64,000 bases of DNA from Streptomyces pactum (GTDB lineage: Bacteria > Actinomycetota > Actinomycetes > Streptomycetales > Streptomycetaceae). The notes under the pieces are model-generated. The model had not been told where the DNA came from and made no database searches. It worked only from the letters and a program-made list of their open reading frames with translations. The DNA lies in contig NZ_CP019724.1 in the NCBI RefSeq assembly GCF_002005225.1, positions 6,093,501 to 6,157,500 of the forward strand, in the 5' to 3' direction. A program made the translations under genes and the position numbers. Shown piece after piece: positions 56,500-64,000 of this stretch (positions within the stretch are counted from its first letter, which is position 1; the number at the start of each line of letters is the position of its first letter).

Positions 56500-57534
56500 T
56501 CAGGGGGTGGTGCCAGGTACACCACCGCCGGGTCCGCTCCCGCCGCCCGCGAGCACCTTCGCCTCCGTCTCCGGGTCCAGGCCGACCGGCGGCCGGTCCG
56601 GGCGCTGCGGCGCCGTGCCGCCGATGTCCCGCAGCCAGGCCCAGGTGTCGGTGACGGTGTCGCCGACCGGGCGGCAGCTCAGGCCCGTCGCCAGCGCCCG
56701 GGACACGTCCGCGCTCTGCAGGGCGTCGTGCAGGTCGCTGCCGGGCGGTGTCCACACGGGCAACTGCCCCCACGGTTCGAGGCCGGCGGCGAGAACGGCT
56801 TCCGGGGCGGTCCAGCGCAGCTCGGCGGCGCCGCCCGTGGCCGCCGCGCAGGCGTCGAGCAGGGCGCCCATGGTGGTGTGCCCGGGCGGGGAGACCAGGT
56901 TGTACGGTCCGCTCAGCTCCTGCTCCACCGCGCCCAGGACCCAGGCGGCGAGGTCGCGGACGTCGACGTACTGGAGGGGGAGGTCCCGCGGGCCCGGCGC
57001 GAGCACCGGGCCGCCGCGTGCGACGCGGTTCAGCCACCACGGCAGCCGCCCGATGTTCTCGTACGGGCCGAGGATCAGCCCGGCCCTGACGAGCACCGAA
57101 CGGTCCGGGCCGAAGGCGTCCCGGACGGCCAGCTCGGCGCCCCGCTTGTCCCGGGCGTAGTCGCTCGGCCCGGCGTCCGCCGAGGCGCCCTCGACGAGCG
57201 GCGCGTCCTCGGCGTACCCGGCGGGCGGGGCCCAGGCGTACACCGAGCAGCTCGACACGTACACGTACCGGCCGGCGCGGCCCCGCAGCAGCCGCGCCGC
57301 GTCCCGCACCGCGCGGGGCGCCGCCGACCAGGTGTCGACGACGGCGTCCCACGTGCCGTCGGACAGGGCGGTCAGCCCGTCGGGTTCGGTGCGGTCGCCG
57401 TGCAGCGACCGCACCCCGTCCGGCGGGGCGTGCCGCCCGCGGTGGAAGACGGTCACCTCCCAGCCGCGCCCGAGCGCCGCCTCCACCACGGCCCGCCCCA
57501 CGAACTCCGTACCGCCCAGCACCAGTAGCCTCAT
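56500..57534 (-). CDS. NAD-dependent epimerase/reductase (extended SDR)
   Basis: From ATG 57534 (MRLLVLGGTEFVGRAVVEAA) it encodes 344 residues. The Rossmann motif GGTEFVG replaces the usual GxxGxxG, as in the atypical SDR group that also contains isoflavone-reductase and RNA-binding-type members. VYVSSCSVYAW and SDYARDKRGAE supply the S/Y/K catalytic residues. LPLQYVDVRDLAAWVLGAVE is the substrate-side segment. Substrate unknown. It is on the same strand as the kinase operon, 51 bp upstream of the kinase start, so could be co-transcribed. C-terminus is Gly/Pro-rich. Confidence 0.88.
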   Translation of the reverse strand: MRLLVLGGTEFVGRAVVEAALGRGWEVTVFHRGRHAPPDGVRSLHGDRTEPDGLTALSDGTWDAVVDTWSAAPRAVRDAARLLRGRAGRYVYVSSCSVYAWAPPAGYAEDAPLVEGASADAGPSDYARDKRGAELAVRDAFGPDRSVLVRAGLILGPYENIGRLPWWLNRVARGGPVLAPGPRDLPLQYVDVRDLAAWVLGAVEQELSGPYNLVSPPGHTTMGALLDACAAATGGAAELRWTAPEAVLAAGLEPWGQLPVWTPPGSDLHDALQSADVSRALATGLSCRPVGDTVTDTWAWLRDIGGTAPQRPDRPPVGLDPETEAKVLAGGGSGPGGGVPGTTP

Positions 57535-57673
57535 GCGGATCACTGTGCCCGGCGCGCCGGACGGAGGGAACACCCGTCTGCCGACAGCTAAGGCCAAGCG
57601 CCTCGTGGGCGGCGCTTACCGGGGCCTCCTGCTGCGTGGGCGTCGCTCCGGCGTGGAGCCGACACCGAACCGG

Positions 57674-58603
57674 TCAGCCCACCAGCCGTTTGCGCCAGTT
57701 CAGCGGCGTGACGGTGATGGCCCGGCCCGGATCGCCGTCCCATCGCGTGGCCAGCCCGGCCGCCGTGAACGCCGCCACGACCTCGTGTCCGACCGCCGTG
57801 GTGGTGTCCTCGGAACCGTCGAAACCGCCGTAGTGCAAGGTGAGTCCGTACCCCTCGGCCGCACTCTCCGTGCTCTGCCGGTGGAAGAAGACGAAGCCCC
57901 GCGCGCCCGCGCGCTCCGCGCCTATCTCCGCCATGCCGCAGCCGCGGCAGCACGCGAAGTCCTCCCGGGCGGTGATCCCGGCCGCGTCCAGCGTCCCGAA
58001 GACCCGGGTGACCCGGTCGGGGTCGGTGGCGCCGTCGTCCCAGCACTCCTGCTCCGCGAGCCGTTCCAGCCACAGCCGGTCCACCAGCCGCCTTGCCTGG
58101 GCCTTGGACACCGGCCGCTCCCCGTGGTCACCGCCGGTCAGGAAGTCCTCGGCGATCTCGGCCAGGGACCCGCGGCCGTCGTAGCCGCAGCGCAGCCGCT
58201 CCCGCACCCGCCGCTCGACCTTCTCCCGGACCTCCTCGGGCAGTTCCGGCACCTCCTGCTGCGGACCGAGGTCGATCGGCTCCCAGTCGACGCCGGTGTC
58301 CCAGCCGGTCTCCTGGCGTGCCCAGCCGGTCAGGAGGTCCGCCACGCGGCCGGGATCGCCGAGGGCCGTGCCGAAGAACGCTTCCTCGGCGGCCCGGTGC
58401 TCCAGCCGGTAGTCCCCGCCCTCCTCGTGCCACACCTGCGCGAACACGTCGGGGATGTCCGGTATCCGCTGGACGACCAGGTAACGGTCGCCGGTGCCGC
58501 CGATCCGTGTCACCAGCTCGCGCAGCGCGGCCGCCCGGATCCCGGTGTGCGTCTGCCAGTTCTCCGTCTCGACCCTGATGGCGAGGTCCCCGTCGATCTC
58601 CAT
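57674..58603 (-). CDS. DUF6891-type conserved hypothetical protein
   Basis: From ATG 58603 (MEIDGDLAIRVETENWQTHT) it encodes 309 residues. The C-terminal half matches what I recall of DUF6891: TLDAAGITAREDFACCRGCG, MAEIGAERAGARGFVFFHRQ, TTTAVGHEVVAAFTAAGLAT and WDGDPGRAITVTPLNWRKRL. The CCRGC cysteines may bind metal. The start at 58642 is excluded because it lies in a tandem repeat. Its promoter region consists of the 16-bp repeat array. No function known. Confidence 0.75.
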   Translation of the reverse strand: MEIDGDLAIRVETENWQTHTGIRAAALRELVTRIGGTGDRYLVVQRIPDIPDVFAQVWHEEGGDYRLEHRAAEEAFFGTALGDPGRVADLLTGWARQETGWDTGVDWEPIDLGPQQEVPELPEEVREKVERRVRERLRCGYDGRGSLAEIAEDFLTGGDHGERPVSKAQARRLVDRLWLERLAEQECWDDGATDPDRVTRVFGTLDAAGITAREDFACCRGCGMAEIGAERAGARGFVFFHRQSTESAAEGYGLTLHYGGFDGSEDTTTAVGHEVVAAFTAAGLATRWDGDPGRAITVTPLNWRKRLVG

Positions 58604-58638
58604 GCCCTCCACGATGGCACGCGCCACTGACAACGCGA

Positions 58639-58800
58639 TCACGACGGCGGCGGGTCACGACGGCGGCGGGTCACGACGGTGGCGAGTCATGACGGCGGCG
58701 AGTCATGACGGCGGCGAGTCATGACGGTGGCGGGCCTGACGGTGGCGGGCCTGACGGTGGTGGCGGGCCTGACGGCGGCGCGGGTCGTGACGGCGGCGCG
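58639..58800. repeat. 16-bp tandem repeat array
   Basis: Ten copies of TCACGACGGCGGCGGG-like units run from 58639 to 58800, the first six with an exact 16-bp period (C/T, C/T and G/A variants), the later ones 15-18 bp. The array fills the gap between the glnII terminator and the start of the DUF6891 gene, and so lies in that gene's promoter region. Confidence 0.85.
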
Positions 58801-58834
58801 AAGGGGCGCCCACCGACGTGGTGGACGCCCCTTC
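58800..58834 (-). terminator. glnII hairpin terminator
   Basis: GAAGGGGCGCCCACC pairs with GGTGGACGCCCCTTC (14 of 15 bp, 5-nt loop), 17 bp downstream of the glnII stop. Confidence 0.8.
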
Positions 58835-58851
58835 GCCGGAGCCGGGCCGGA

Positions 58852-59883
58852 TCAGACCTGGCCGGCCTTCTCCAGCGCCGTGCAGCAGGTGTCCACCAGC
58901 AGGCGGGTCACCACGTACGGGTCGACGTTGGCGTTCGGACGGCGGTCCTCGATGTAGCCCTTGCCGTCCTTCTCGACCTGCCACGGGATGCGGACCGAGG
59001 CACCGCGGTCGGAGACGCCGTAGGAGTACTCGTTCCACGGGGCCGTCTCGTGCAGGCCGGTCAGTCGGTCGTCGATGCCGGCACCGTAGTTCTTGACGTG
59101 GTCGAGCGGCTTGGAGCCCTCGCCGAGCGACTCGGCCGCGGTGATGATCGCCTCGTAGCCCTCGCGCATCGCCTTGGTGGAGAAGTTGGTGTGCGCACCG
59201 GCGCCGTTCCAGTCGCCCTTGACCGGCTTGGGGTCCAGGGTGGCGGAGACCTCGAAGTCCTCGGCCGTGCGGTAGAGCAGCCAACGGGCCACCCAGAGCT
59301 GGTCGGAGACCTCCAGCGGCGACAGCGGGCCGACCTGGAACTCCCACTGGCCCGGCATGACCTCGGCGTTGATGCCGGAGATGCCGAGGCCGGCCTTCAG
59401 GCAGTTCTCCAGGTGCGCCTCGACGACGTCACGGCCGAAGATCTCGTCCGAGCCGACACCGCAGTAGTAGCCGCCCTGCGCGGCCGGGAAGCCGCCCTCG
59501 GGGAAGCCGAGCGGGCGGGCGCCCTTGAAGAACGTGTACTCCTGCTCGATGCCGAAGATCGGCTCCTGCGCGGCGAAGCGCTCGGAGAGCTCGGCCAGCG
59601 CGGCGCGGGTGTTGCTCGGGTGCGGGGTCATGTCCGTGTCGAGGACCTCGCACAGCACCAGGATGTCGTCGCCGCCGCGGATCGGGTCGGGGCAGGAGAA
59701 GACCGGCTTGAGCACGCAGTCCGAGGAGCTGCCCTCGGCCTGGTTGGTGGAGGAACCGTCGAAGCCCCAGATCGGCAGGGTGTCCAGGCCGGCGGGGGCG
59801 TCCGTGATGATCTTCGTCTTGGAACGGAGCTTGGCCGTCGGCTCGGTGCCGTCGATCCAGATGTACTCGGCCTTGAAGGTCAC
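58852..59883 (-). CDS. glnII: eukaryotic-type glutamine synthetase II
   Basis: From GTG 59883 (TFKAEYIWIDGTEPTAKLRS) the product is 343 residues, the usual GlnII length. Signatures are PIWGFDGSSTNQAEGSSSDC, PIFGIEQEYTFFKG, the glutamate/ATP site NAEVMPGQWEFQVGP, WNGAGAHTNFSTKAMREG and RGASVRIPWQVEKDGKGYIE. It makes glutamine from glutamate, ammonia and ATP; GSII enzymes are octameric or decameric and are not adenylylated by GlnE. A GlnR-type operator stands about 100 bp upstream (59983-60020), so transcription should rise under nitrogen limitation. It is monocistronic with its own terminator. Confidence 0.97.
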   Translation of the reverse strand: MTFKAEYIWIDGTEPTAKLRSKTKIITDAPAGLDTLPIWGFDGSSTNQAEGSSSDCVLKPVFSCPDPIRGGDDILVLCEVLDTDMTPHPSNTRAALAELSERFAAQEPIFGIEQEYTFFKGARPLGFPEGGFPAAQGGYYCGVGSDEIFGRDVVEAHLENCLKAGLGISGINAEVMPGQWEFQVGPLSPLEVSDQLWVARWLLYRTAEDFEVSATLDPKPVKGDWNGAGAHTNFSTKAMREGYEAIITAAESLGEGSKPLDHVKNYGAGIDDRLTGLHETAPWNEYSYGVSDRGASVRIPWQVEKDGKGYIEDRRPNANVDPYVVTRLLVDTCCTALEKAGQV

Positions 59884-59982
59884 GGTGACACATCCTTCGG
59901 GGTGGGTCCGGGCGCACTGCGGGTGCTGCGGCGCTGCGGCACTGGGCGCCGCGACTACTGCCGTGCAGCGTGCCAACAGGCG

Positions 59983-60020
59983 ATTTCCCGTCCGTTGCCC
60001 GTTTGTGAACCCCGTGTTAC
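59983..60020 (-). promoter_or_regulatory. GlnR operator of glnII
   Basis: Read on the minus strand from 60020: GTAAC-N6-TTCAC-N6-GCAAC-N6-GAAAT, with all three spacers exactly six. This is the a-b-a-b arrangement of actinobacterial GlnR boxes (gTnAc-n6-GaAAc). The TTCAC site is the weakest match. Confidence 0.8.
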
Positions 60021-60109
60021 CTGGGGTCGGTGTGGCGCGTCTCCCACGGCTCCCGCCCGTCCGCGGCCGCCGCCTCCGTGACTTCCCCGCTCCGCCGGGT
60101 GGCCGAGAC

Positions 60110-60805
60110 TCACCCCACCCTCTCGACGAGTGCCCGCCGGACGAGGAACTTGCCCTGCTCGCGGACCTGCTCGAACGCCGCGTTGTTGAGCAGTACGCAG
60201 CTACCGGAGACGGAATCGACCTCAACCGTCGTGGACTTGTCGTTGTCCAGGTTGGTCACCTTCAGCTTGGTGCCGACCGGGAACTGGTTGCTGGAGGCGG
60301 CGGGTGCGCCGCCCTCGCCGGAGAGGGTGACGGTGGAGCCGTCGCAGACCTCCTCGCCTGCCTGGCCGGCGCCTCCGGCCTGCTCCCCGGCTTCCCGGCC
60401 CGCCTCCTGCCCGGTGTCCTGCCCGGTGTCCTGCCCGGCTTGCGGGCCGCCCTGCGGCGGCTGGGTGGCCTGGGAGTCCTGAGCCGACTCCCCGACCGCG
60501 CACCCGGACGCCTCCTGCTTGCGCTCGATCTCCGCGATGACAGCCTCGCGGTTGGCGATCCTGGCCTCCGACTGCGCGTCGGGAGCGGCCCGCTGGCCGT
60601 CGATGAACCGCTGGTTGTTGCCGAGCGCCGTGGCCAGGCCCTGGCAGACGGAGGAGTCCTGGGCGGACGTCGTCCGCGCGTTCTGGGTGGTCTGCGCGGC
60701 GTTCGAGGCGTTCGCCGTCACGAACGCCCCGCCGCCGGCCACCGCCGCCGCGCCGACCAGCAGCGCGACCTTCTTCTTCGTACCGAGAGTTTTCCTGCGC
60801 GACAT
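60110..60805 (-). CDS. secreted protein with C-terminal double-psi-barrel-like (RlpA-type) domain
   Basis: The 231-residue protein has a basic start and a signal/anchor helix (about 11-33: KVALLVGAAAVAGGGAFVTA). A helical part (TALGNNQRFIDGQRAAPDAQ, AREAVIAEIERKQEASG-like) leads to a Gln/Gly linker (QAGQDTGQDTGQEAGREAGE). The C-terminal 80 residues (STVTLSGEGGAPAASSNQFP, TKLKVTNLDNDKSTTVEVDS and SGSCVLLNNAAFEQV) look like an RlpA/expansin-type barrel that binds peptidoglycan. The catalytic Asp of active RlpA is not obvious. The layout mirrors the DUF1996 protein at 52874. Confidence 0.75.
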   Translation of the reverse strand: MSRRKTLGTKKKVALLVGAAAVAGGGAFVTANASNAAQTTQNARTTSAQDSSVCQGLATALGNNQRFIDGQRAAPDAQSEARIANREAVIAEIERKQEASGCAVGESAQDSQATQPPQGGPQAGQDTGQDTGQEAGREAGEQAGGAGQAGEEVCDGSTVTLSGEGGAPAASSNQFPVGTKLKVTNLDNDKSTTVEVDSVSGSCVLLNNAAFEQVREQGKFLVRRALVERVG

Positions 60806-60903
60806 GCGCGTCTCCTGAAGAGGTGGGGAAGCGTACGCCGTTATGTACGGGATACCGAACGAAGTTGCTCAGCGGTCGTGCCGGCACGCGCGGGTAACCC
60901 GTG

Positions 60904-61848
60904 TCACACCCCGCCCTCCTCGTACGCCACCACGTTGTCGTTGGCGTACTGGAGCAGGCCCTCCGTCTGCCGGGTGAGCGCCTCCTCCCCGGTTTCCGCC
61001 CCGTCGCCCCACTGGCCGTTCGAGAACACCACCGACCGCACGGTCATCAGCCGCCGGAAGACGCCGGCCGACCCGGGCGGCACCGTCGGCAGCCCTGCCT
61101 CGGGCGGCGGGTCGAGCGAGACCGTCTGGTACGTCACCGGGTCCATGGAAGCCATCGCGAACACCGTCCCGGCGTCCTCCGCGCGCACGAAGCTCGCCAC
61201 GGTCACGCTCACCTGCGAGCGCCGCTCGGCGTCCGTGAAGAGGGCCGCGGTGAGCCGCAGGCAGCCCTCGCCCTGGTCGACCAGGGCGGCGAGCTCCGGG
61301 GACATGCCCTGCGCGCACTCGGTGGTGGTGGCCAGGTCGACGCGCTTGTACCGGGAGCCGTCGGACAGGCGCACGCTCGTCTCCGGGAAGGCCTGCTCCG
61401 GACGCACCACCGGGCGTGCGAGCAGTGAGGGCAGGGCGGAGGGCGCGTCGGAGGGCGGGGCGGCGGAGACGGAGGGGACGGCGGCGGCCGTGGCGGACGC
61501 CGTGGCGGACGACGGCGCGGCCCGGTCGTCACCGTCATCGCCACCCGTGTACATCAGGGTGCCGGCGACGATGGCCGCGGCGAGGACACCACCCGTTCCC
61601 GTGACCACCGCGACCCGGGTGCGGCGGCGTCTGCGTATGCGTTGCTGTTCGGCCTCCCGGGCGGCCGTGGCCGCCGCGGGGCCGTACGGGCCGATTGGGC
61701 CGTAGGGAGGCTGCTGCCCGTACTGCCCGTACTGCGGCTCCTGCCCGTACTGCCCGTACTGCGGCTGCTGCCCGTACTGCGCGGCCCGGTCGTGCGCGCC
61801 GTGCTGCCCGTGCTGCCCGTGCTGCATTCCTTGATCATCGTGGGTCAT
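60904..61848 (-). CDS. membrane protein with N-terminal Gln/Tyr/Gly repeats
   Basis: The 314-residue protein begins with GMQHGQHGQHGAHD and tandem QYGQYGQEP units (residues about 8-55), then a basic stretch RRRRRTRVA, one transmembrane helix (about 80-100: VVTGTGGVLAAAIVAGTLMY) and an extracytoplasmic part after a Ser/Ala/Pro linker. The outer domain has AFPETSVRLSDGSRYKRVDL, two cysteines (TTECAQG, GEGCLRL) and MTVRSVVFSNGQWGDG. The repeats resemble low-complexity tails of cell-division or Ser/Thr-kinase-associated membrane proteins. Function unknown. It is 98 bp upstream of the RlpA-like gene on the same strand. Confidence 0.75.
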   Translation of the reverse strand: MTHDDQGMQHGQHGQHGAHDRAAQYGQQPQYGQYGQEPQYGQYGQQPPYGPIGPYGPAAATAAREAEQQRIRRRRRTRVAVVTGTGGVLAAAIVAGTLMYTGGDDGDDRAAPSSATASATAAAVPSVSAAPPSDAPSALPSLLARPVVRPEQAFPETSVRLSDGSRYKRVDLATTTECAQGMSPELAALVDQGEGCLRLTAALFTDAERRSQVSVTVASFVRAEDAGTVFAMASMDPVTYQTVSLDPPPEAGLPTVPPGSAGVFRRLMTVRSVVFSNGQWGDGAETGEEALTRQTEGLLQYANDNVVAYEEGGV

Positions 61849-61906
61849 GGCGGCGCAGGGTAACAGCGCGGACGGTGTTGAGTCCCGGCGCCCGACAAGT
61901 CATCGG

Positions 61907-62266
61907 CTAACGGGACAGAACATCCCGGACCGCCTCGTCGGTGCGGCCCACGACGGCCGTTCCGTCGTCCGCCGTGATGATCGGACGCTGGATCAGCTTC
62001 GGGTGCTCGGCCAGCGCCCGGACCCAGCGGTCGCGTGACGCCTCGTCACGGGGCCAGTCCTTCAGGCCCAGTTCCTTCGCGGCGGCCTCCTGGGTGCGGG
62101 TGATGTCCCACGGCTCCAGGCCGAGGCGGGTGAGCACCTCGCGGATCTCGTCCTCGCTCGGTACGTCCTCCAGGTAGCGGCGGACGGTGTAGTCGGCGCC
62201 CTCGGCGTCGAGCAGGCTGATCGCGCTGCGGCACTTGGAACAGGCCGGGTTGATCCAGATCTCCAT
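61907..62266 (-). CDS. ArsC/Spx-family thioredoxin-fold protein (arsenate reductase-like)
   Basis: From ATG 62266 (MEIWINPACSKCRSAISLLD) it encodes 119 residues. The CSKC motif near the N-terminus and RPIITADDGTAVVGR near the C-terminus are those of the ArsC/YffB/Spx family. LGLKDWPRDEASRDRWVRAL is the helical insertion. Glutaredoxin-dependent arsenate reductases have Cys-x5-Arg with one Cys; the CxxC here suggests a redox role that may not be arsenate reduction. No ars operon is nearby. Confidence 0.85.
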   Translation of the reverse strand: MEIWINPACSKCRSAISLLDAEGADYTVRRYLEDVPSEDEIREVLTRLGLEPWDITRTQEAAAKELGLKDWPRDEASRDRWVRALAEHPKLIQRPIITADDGTAVVGRTDEAVRDVLSR

Positions 62267-62441
62267 GCCGCACACGGTAGCCCGGGGGGTGCGAAAACTC
62301 GTTCACCCCGTGCGTCACAGGGACCCCGAAAGCCCTTGTGGCCAGGGGCTTTTGTCAGTGGTGGGCGGTAAAATAGAAGCAGTGTTCGAGGGTGTCGCCG
62401 GGAGGTCCGGACGGCGCCCTGACCGCGACAGGAGGATGCCC

Positions 62442-62756
62442 GTGCCCGCTGCCGCACTGAAGCCGAAGCCGTTGCCCACCCAGTCCACCGCCAAGCGGCC
62501 CGTCCTGCTCGACCTGCCGTACGAACCCGTGGAGAAGCGTCCGCTGCCGGCGGGCCGACCCCGTGAGTGGTACGTCACGCACAACCGCCGGCTCAAGGCG
62601 ATGCGGCTCGCCATCGCCCTGCTCGACTCCGGCGTGTACCTGCCGAACCAGGCGCGCAACGAGAGGATACGCAGCGCCGCCGAGACGATCGGCGTCCACC
62701 CGCCGTCGGACACGACGTGCCACATGGTGCGGGCGCTGATGCGGTACTCGCGGTGA
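62442..62756 (+). CDS. conserved hypothetical basic protein
   Basis: Starting at GTG 62442, 6 bp after AGGAGG (the ATG at 62436 is too close to it), it encodes 104 residues: PAAALKPKPLPTQSTAKRPV then LLDLPYEPVEKRPLPAGRPR and EWYVTHNRRLKAMRLAIALL. The C-terminal half is helical (RIRSAAETIGVHPPSDTTCH). The protein is basic and may bind nucleic acid, though no known motif is present. A TAAAAT at 62369-62374 is the most AT-rich hexamer nearby and may be its -10. It looks like a conserved streptomycete protein of unknown role. Confidence 0.75.
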   Translation: MPAAALKPKPLPTQSTAKRPVLLDLPYEPVEKRPLPAGRPREWYVTHNRRLKAMRLAIALLDSGVYLPNQARNERIRSAAETIGVHPPSDTTCHMVRALMRYSR

Positions 62757-62977
62757 GCGGTGGCGCCGGGTGCCGCTCGTTGCGGGCGCCCGGCGTCGCT
62801 GTCGCGGTCTTCGGGGGCTGCCGCCCCCGGAGGGAAACCCGGCTCCGCCTGCACGGCCTCGTTGGCCCCGTCGGCCTCGTCCCCGGTCTCACCAGAGGGG
62901 AGCGAGAAGGTGGCCACCCGGCGGGCCGGGATTCCCGGCCCGGCGTCGAGGAGCCGTCCGGCGCCGCGTGAGCGTGC
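62757..62977. other. intergenic region with hairpin
   Basis: No gene is supported. A short hairpin, CGGGGGC-TGCC-GCCCCCG at about 62813-62830, lies 57 bp past the stop of the upstream gene and may terminate both convergent genes. Confidence 0.45.
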
Positions 62978-64000
62978 CTATGCCGACAGCTCCCGCTCCA
63001 GGGGAGTCCGGAACCGCGGAGTGACCCGTGTCGTCCCCACCCAGGACGCCAGCCGCTCCGCCTCCGCCGCGATCGCACTCTCCGCGTCGCGGCCGATCCC
63101 CTCGCCGGCCGGCACCCGCCAGACGATCTCGCCGTCGGCCCGCTGGGCCCAGCCGCCGATCACGCGGCCGTTCCACCACACCGTCGGCCCCACGTTGCCG
63201 CTGCGGTCGAACAGCATCGGCCGCAGCTCGGGCGCGAGGTACCAGTCCCGCTGCCGCCGGCCCATCGCGGTCGGGTCCAGCGCGGGCAGCAGCGCCGCCC
63301 ACGGTTCGGGAGGTCCGGCGACCGGACCGGCGTCACCCGCGACGACGTACCCGGTGCCCTCGTCCAGTGACACCGTCTCCGCGCCGATCGCGGCCAGCGC
63401 CCGGCGCACCTCCGTCACGCGCCACCCCGTCCACCACTTCAGGTCTTCCTCGGTGGCCGGCCCGCACGCCGCCAGCCACCGCCGCAGCAGCTCCGCCTGC
63501 GCCTCGGCCGGGTCCAGCGCGGGATGCTCGGGCGCCGGCGCCCAGCGGAACTGGCCGGACGTCCACGAGCCCAGCGGCCGGCCCCGGACGACCTTGCCCT
63601 CCACGCCCAGCACCTTGAGCAGCCGGGTGGAGACGGTGTGCACGCCCTCGTAGCTCTTCCCGGCCGCGTAGACGAACTGCTCCTTCAGGCGCGGCTCGTC
63701 CCGGGCCAGCTCGGCCGCCGTGGCCTGGCCGCGCCGGGCCAGCGCGGCCAGCGCCGACTCCTCGACCTCCGTCAGCCAGGCCGCGTCCGGCGCCCCGGCC
63801 TCCGCCATGTTCCTGAGCAACGTGGCCCGCTCGCGGGCGGCGACGGTGCGACCGGTCGAGGCGTGCACGACCGCCGTCAGCTCCGTCGGGAACACGAACA
63901 CGGTGTGCCGCATGCCGTGCATCCGGACCAGTGTCCCGTCCTCGTACAGCGCCCGCTCCGTATCACCCACGGTCTTCGCCGCGTCCGCCAGCCGTGCGCC
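62978..64000 (-). CDS. winged-helix DNA-binding domain protein (HTH_42/YcaQ-like), N-terminus outside window
   Basis: The 341 visible residues continue in frame to the window edge (GARLADAAKTVGDTERALYE), so the start lies beyond 64000. Typical segments are LYEDGTLVRMHGMRHTVFVF, AALARRGQATAAELARDEPR, WTGWRVTEVRRALAAIGAE and WNGRVIGGWAQRADGEIVWR, characteristic of the winged-helix proteins related to AlkZ/YcaQ DNA glycosylases. The glycosylase QxQ motif is not visible in the part seen, so enzymatic repair activity cannot be claimed. Single gene on the minus strand. Confidence 0.85.
   Translation of the reverse strand, partial: GARLADAAKTVGDTERALYEDGTLVRMHGMRHTVFVFPTELTAVVHASTGRTVAARERATLLRNMAEAGAPDAAWLTEVEESALAALARRGQATAAELARDEPRLKEQFVYAAGKSYEGVHTVSTRLLKVLGVEGKVVRGRPLGSWTSGQFRWAPAPEHPALDPAEAQAELLRRWLAACGPATEEDLKWWTGWRVTEVRRALAAIGAETVSLDEGTGYVVAGDAGPVAGPPEPWAALLPALDPTAMGRRQRDWYLAPELRPMLFDRSGNVGPTVWWNGRVIGGWAQRADGEIVWRVPAGEGIGRDAESAIAAEAERLASWVGTTRVTPRFRTPLERELSA

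Overview
The window is chromosomal DNA from a Streptomyces-type actinomycete. The base composition is very GC-rich, third codon positions are almost always G or C, and GTG starts, ATGA/GTGA gene overlaps and long antisense shadow frames are common. Actinobacterial or streptomycete families fill it: GlnII together with GlnE and a GlnA-like synthetase, an AfsR/SARP-like regulator, F420-dependent NADP reductase, an XRE/DUF397 pair, a MalR/MalEFG system, DUF3105/DUF305, DUF1996 and DUF6891 proteins. From memory, the gene order resembles the glnII-malEFG-glnE-glnA2-panB segment of the S. coelicolor chromosome. I see no tRNA, rRNA, insertion sequence, prophage or CRISPR array.

Layout. 0-9 kb: a TetR regulator, a primase/polymerase-like protein, a lipoprotein, a short PhzF-like protein, an iron-box-controlled heme oxygenase, methionine aminopeptidase, an F420:NADP reductase and a site-2 protease. 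9-16 kb: a 1298-residue AfsR-like regulator with a tandem-repeat linker, a two-gene DrrAB-type ABC exporter preceded by a 31-bp repeat array, and panB. 16-22.7 kb: an endonuclease/exonuclease/phosphatase-fold membrane protein, an MFS exporter, a frameshifted XRE regulator with an intact DUF397 partner, a small peptide gene with a double-glycine leader, and glnA2. 22.9-30.4 kb: DUF3105/DUF305, glutamine-dependent NAD synthetase, a yefM-yoeB toxin-antitoxin operon and glnE. 30.4-33 kb: an oxidoreductase divergent from its TetR regulator, and a PAP2 enzyme. 33-48 kb: a maltodextrin/starch island with malR divergent from malEFG and an alpha-glucosidase, then a secreted alpha-amylase and an 1805-residue secreted amylopullulanase. 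48-57.6 kb: a TetR regulator, a truncated oxygenase reductase, hypothetical proteins, a DUF1996 protein, a two-component pair and an epimerase. 57.6-64 kb: a DUF6891 protein, glnII with a GlnR-type operator, cell-envelope proteins, an ArsC-like protein, and the C-terminal part of a winged-helix protein.

How it works together. The starch island is a complete pathway: secreted amylases release maltodextrins, the lipoprotein MalE and permeases MalF/MalG import them, the cytoplasmic alpha-glucosidase cleaves them, and MalR probably represses through CTTGCA/TGCAAG repeats found before malE and before the pullulanase. A nitrogen theme joins glnII, glnE, glnA2 and the glutamine-using nadE.

The least explained items are the Cys-free double-glycine-leader peptide at 20617-20850, the 31-bp direct-repeat array upstream of the ABC exporter, the frameshifted XRE gene beside DUF397, and several GC-rich tandem repeats (periods 15, 16, 22 and 54 bp and a 99-bp-offset duplication). 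All calls come from reading the sequence and remembered family knowledge; no database search was run.
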